A stretch of 12,961 bases of DNA. It comes from Rhodopirellula sp. GTDB lineage: Bacteria; Planctomycetota; Planctomycetia; Pirellulales; Pirellulaceae. The translations under genes were made by a program, and so were the position numbers. Every line of letters starts with the position of its first letter. The first letter of the stretch is position 1. Of the stretch, positions 12,803 through 12,961 are shown piece by piece. The DNA lies in the NCBI GenBank assembly GCA_002712845.1, contig PAUV01000056.1:3892-16852 (forward strand), read 5' to 3'. The notes beneath the pieces were generated by a model. It did not search any database. It saw nothing but the letters and a program-made list of their open reading frames with translations, and was not told where the DNA came from.

Positions 12803-12961
12803 TCACATGTCCCCACTAAGTTCCATCCATTTCTCTTCGCATAGATTCAGTTCCTCGGTGAGTTCGGTGAGTTGCTGATGCAGGCGAACAGCCTCATCTG
12901 GGTCCGTTTCCGAGAGCAATTTATCGTTGATTCCCCGTTTCTCATCATCCAGCCGCGCGAT
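12803..12961 (-). CDS. C-terminal end of a probable ABC-F type ATPase (5' end outside window)
   Basis: An open minus-strand frame enters at the right edge and ends at the TGA at 12805-12803, giving the last 52 residues of a protein. The sequence is highly charged and heptad-like: IARLDDEKRGINDKLL, then RLHQQLTELTEELNLCEEKW and MELSGDM. It has the form of the C-terminal coiled coil of ABC-F proteins such as Uup, which typically ends in repeated ELE-L-E-RW-EL patterns. ABC-F proteins act on the ribosome or on DNA-associated processes. With only the tail visible, another coiled-coil protein cannot be excluded. It is upstream of, and on the same strand as, the small frame and dusB. Confidence 0.6.
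   Translation of the reverse strand: MARLDDEKRGINDKLLSETDPDEAVRLHQQLTELTEELNLCEEKWMELSGDM

Noticed and set aside
12610..12819. 69-codon plus-strand frame near the right end
   Set aside because: It needs a TTG start, lacks any family feature, overlaps the end of the ABC-F-like gene on the other strand and opposes the small frame upstream of dusB.

Overview
The window looks like a chromosomal segment of a planctomycete, most likely of the Pirellulales/Rhodopirellula type. This is an inference from three things: moderate G+C with loosely packed genes lacking strong Shine-Dalgarno sites; protein architectures common in that phylum (zinc-ribbon ExbD, membrane-anchored PQQ-like propeller, prenyltransferase-type toroid with HEAT repeats, a leader domain resembling those of planctomycete kinases); and the general feel of the protein sequences. 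No plasmid, phage, transposase or CRISPR signal was seen.

Left half (1-7646, all minus strand). Read in the direction of transcription, the order is: a secreted alpha/alpha-toroid protein with QW-like motifs and a HEAT-like tail; a 318-residue single-pass membrane protein with a large periplasmic domain; a 520-bp gap with notable inverted repeats; an ExbB/TolQ/MotA channel subunit; two different ExbD/TolR subunits, the second with a cytoplasmic zinc ribbon and a long acidic/alanine linker; and a membrane-anchored PQQ-type beta-propeller protein that runs off the left edge. The ExbB/ExbD set should form a proton-driven rotary or force-transducing motor in the inner membrane. No recognisable TonB, TolA, TolB, Pal or TonB-dependent receptor is present, so the 318-residue protein and the propeller protein are the natural candidates for periplasmic coupling partners. 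This block is the most interesting part of the window.

Middle (7647-8380). This divergent intergenic region has a candidate promoter and palindrome for the left block, a complete tRNA-Phe(GAA) gene on the plus strand, and about 470 bp with no supported protein gene.

Right half. Two plus-strand genes 41 bp apart encode an alanine/glycine:cation symporter with an unusual secreted-type, repeat-bearing N-terminal extension, and an alkaline-phosphatase/phosphodiesterase-superfamily protein with a non-canonical metal-site motif. Convergent to them on the minus strand is a tRNA-dihydrouridine synthase (DusB type). It is preceded by a possible 41-residue membrane micro-ORF and by the C-terminal end of what is probably an ABC-F ATPase, which enters from the right edge.
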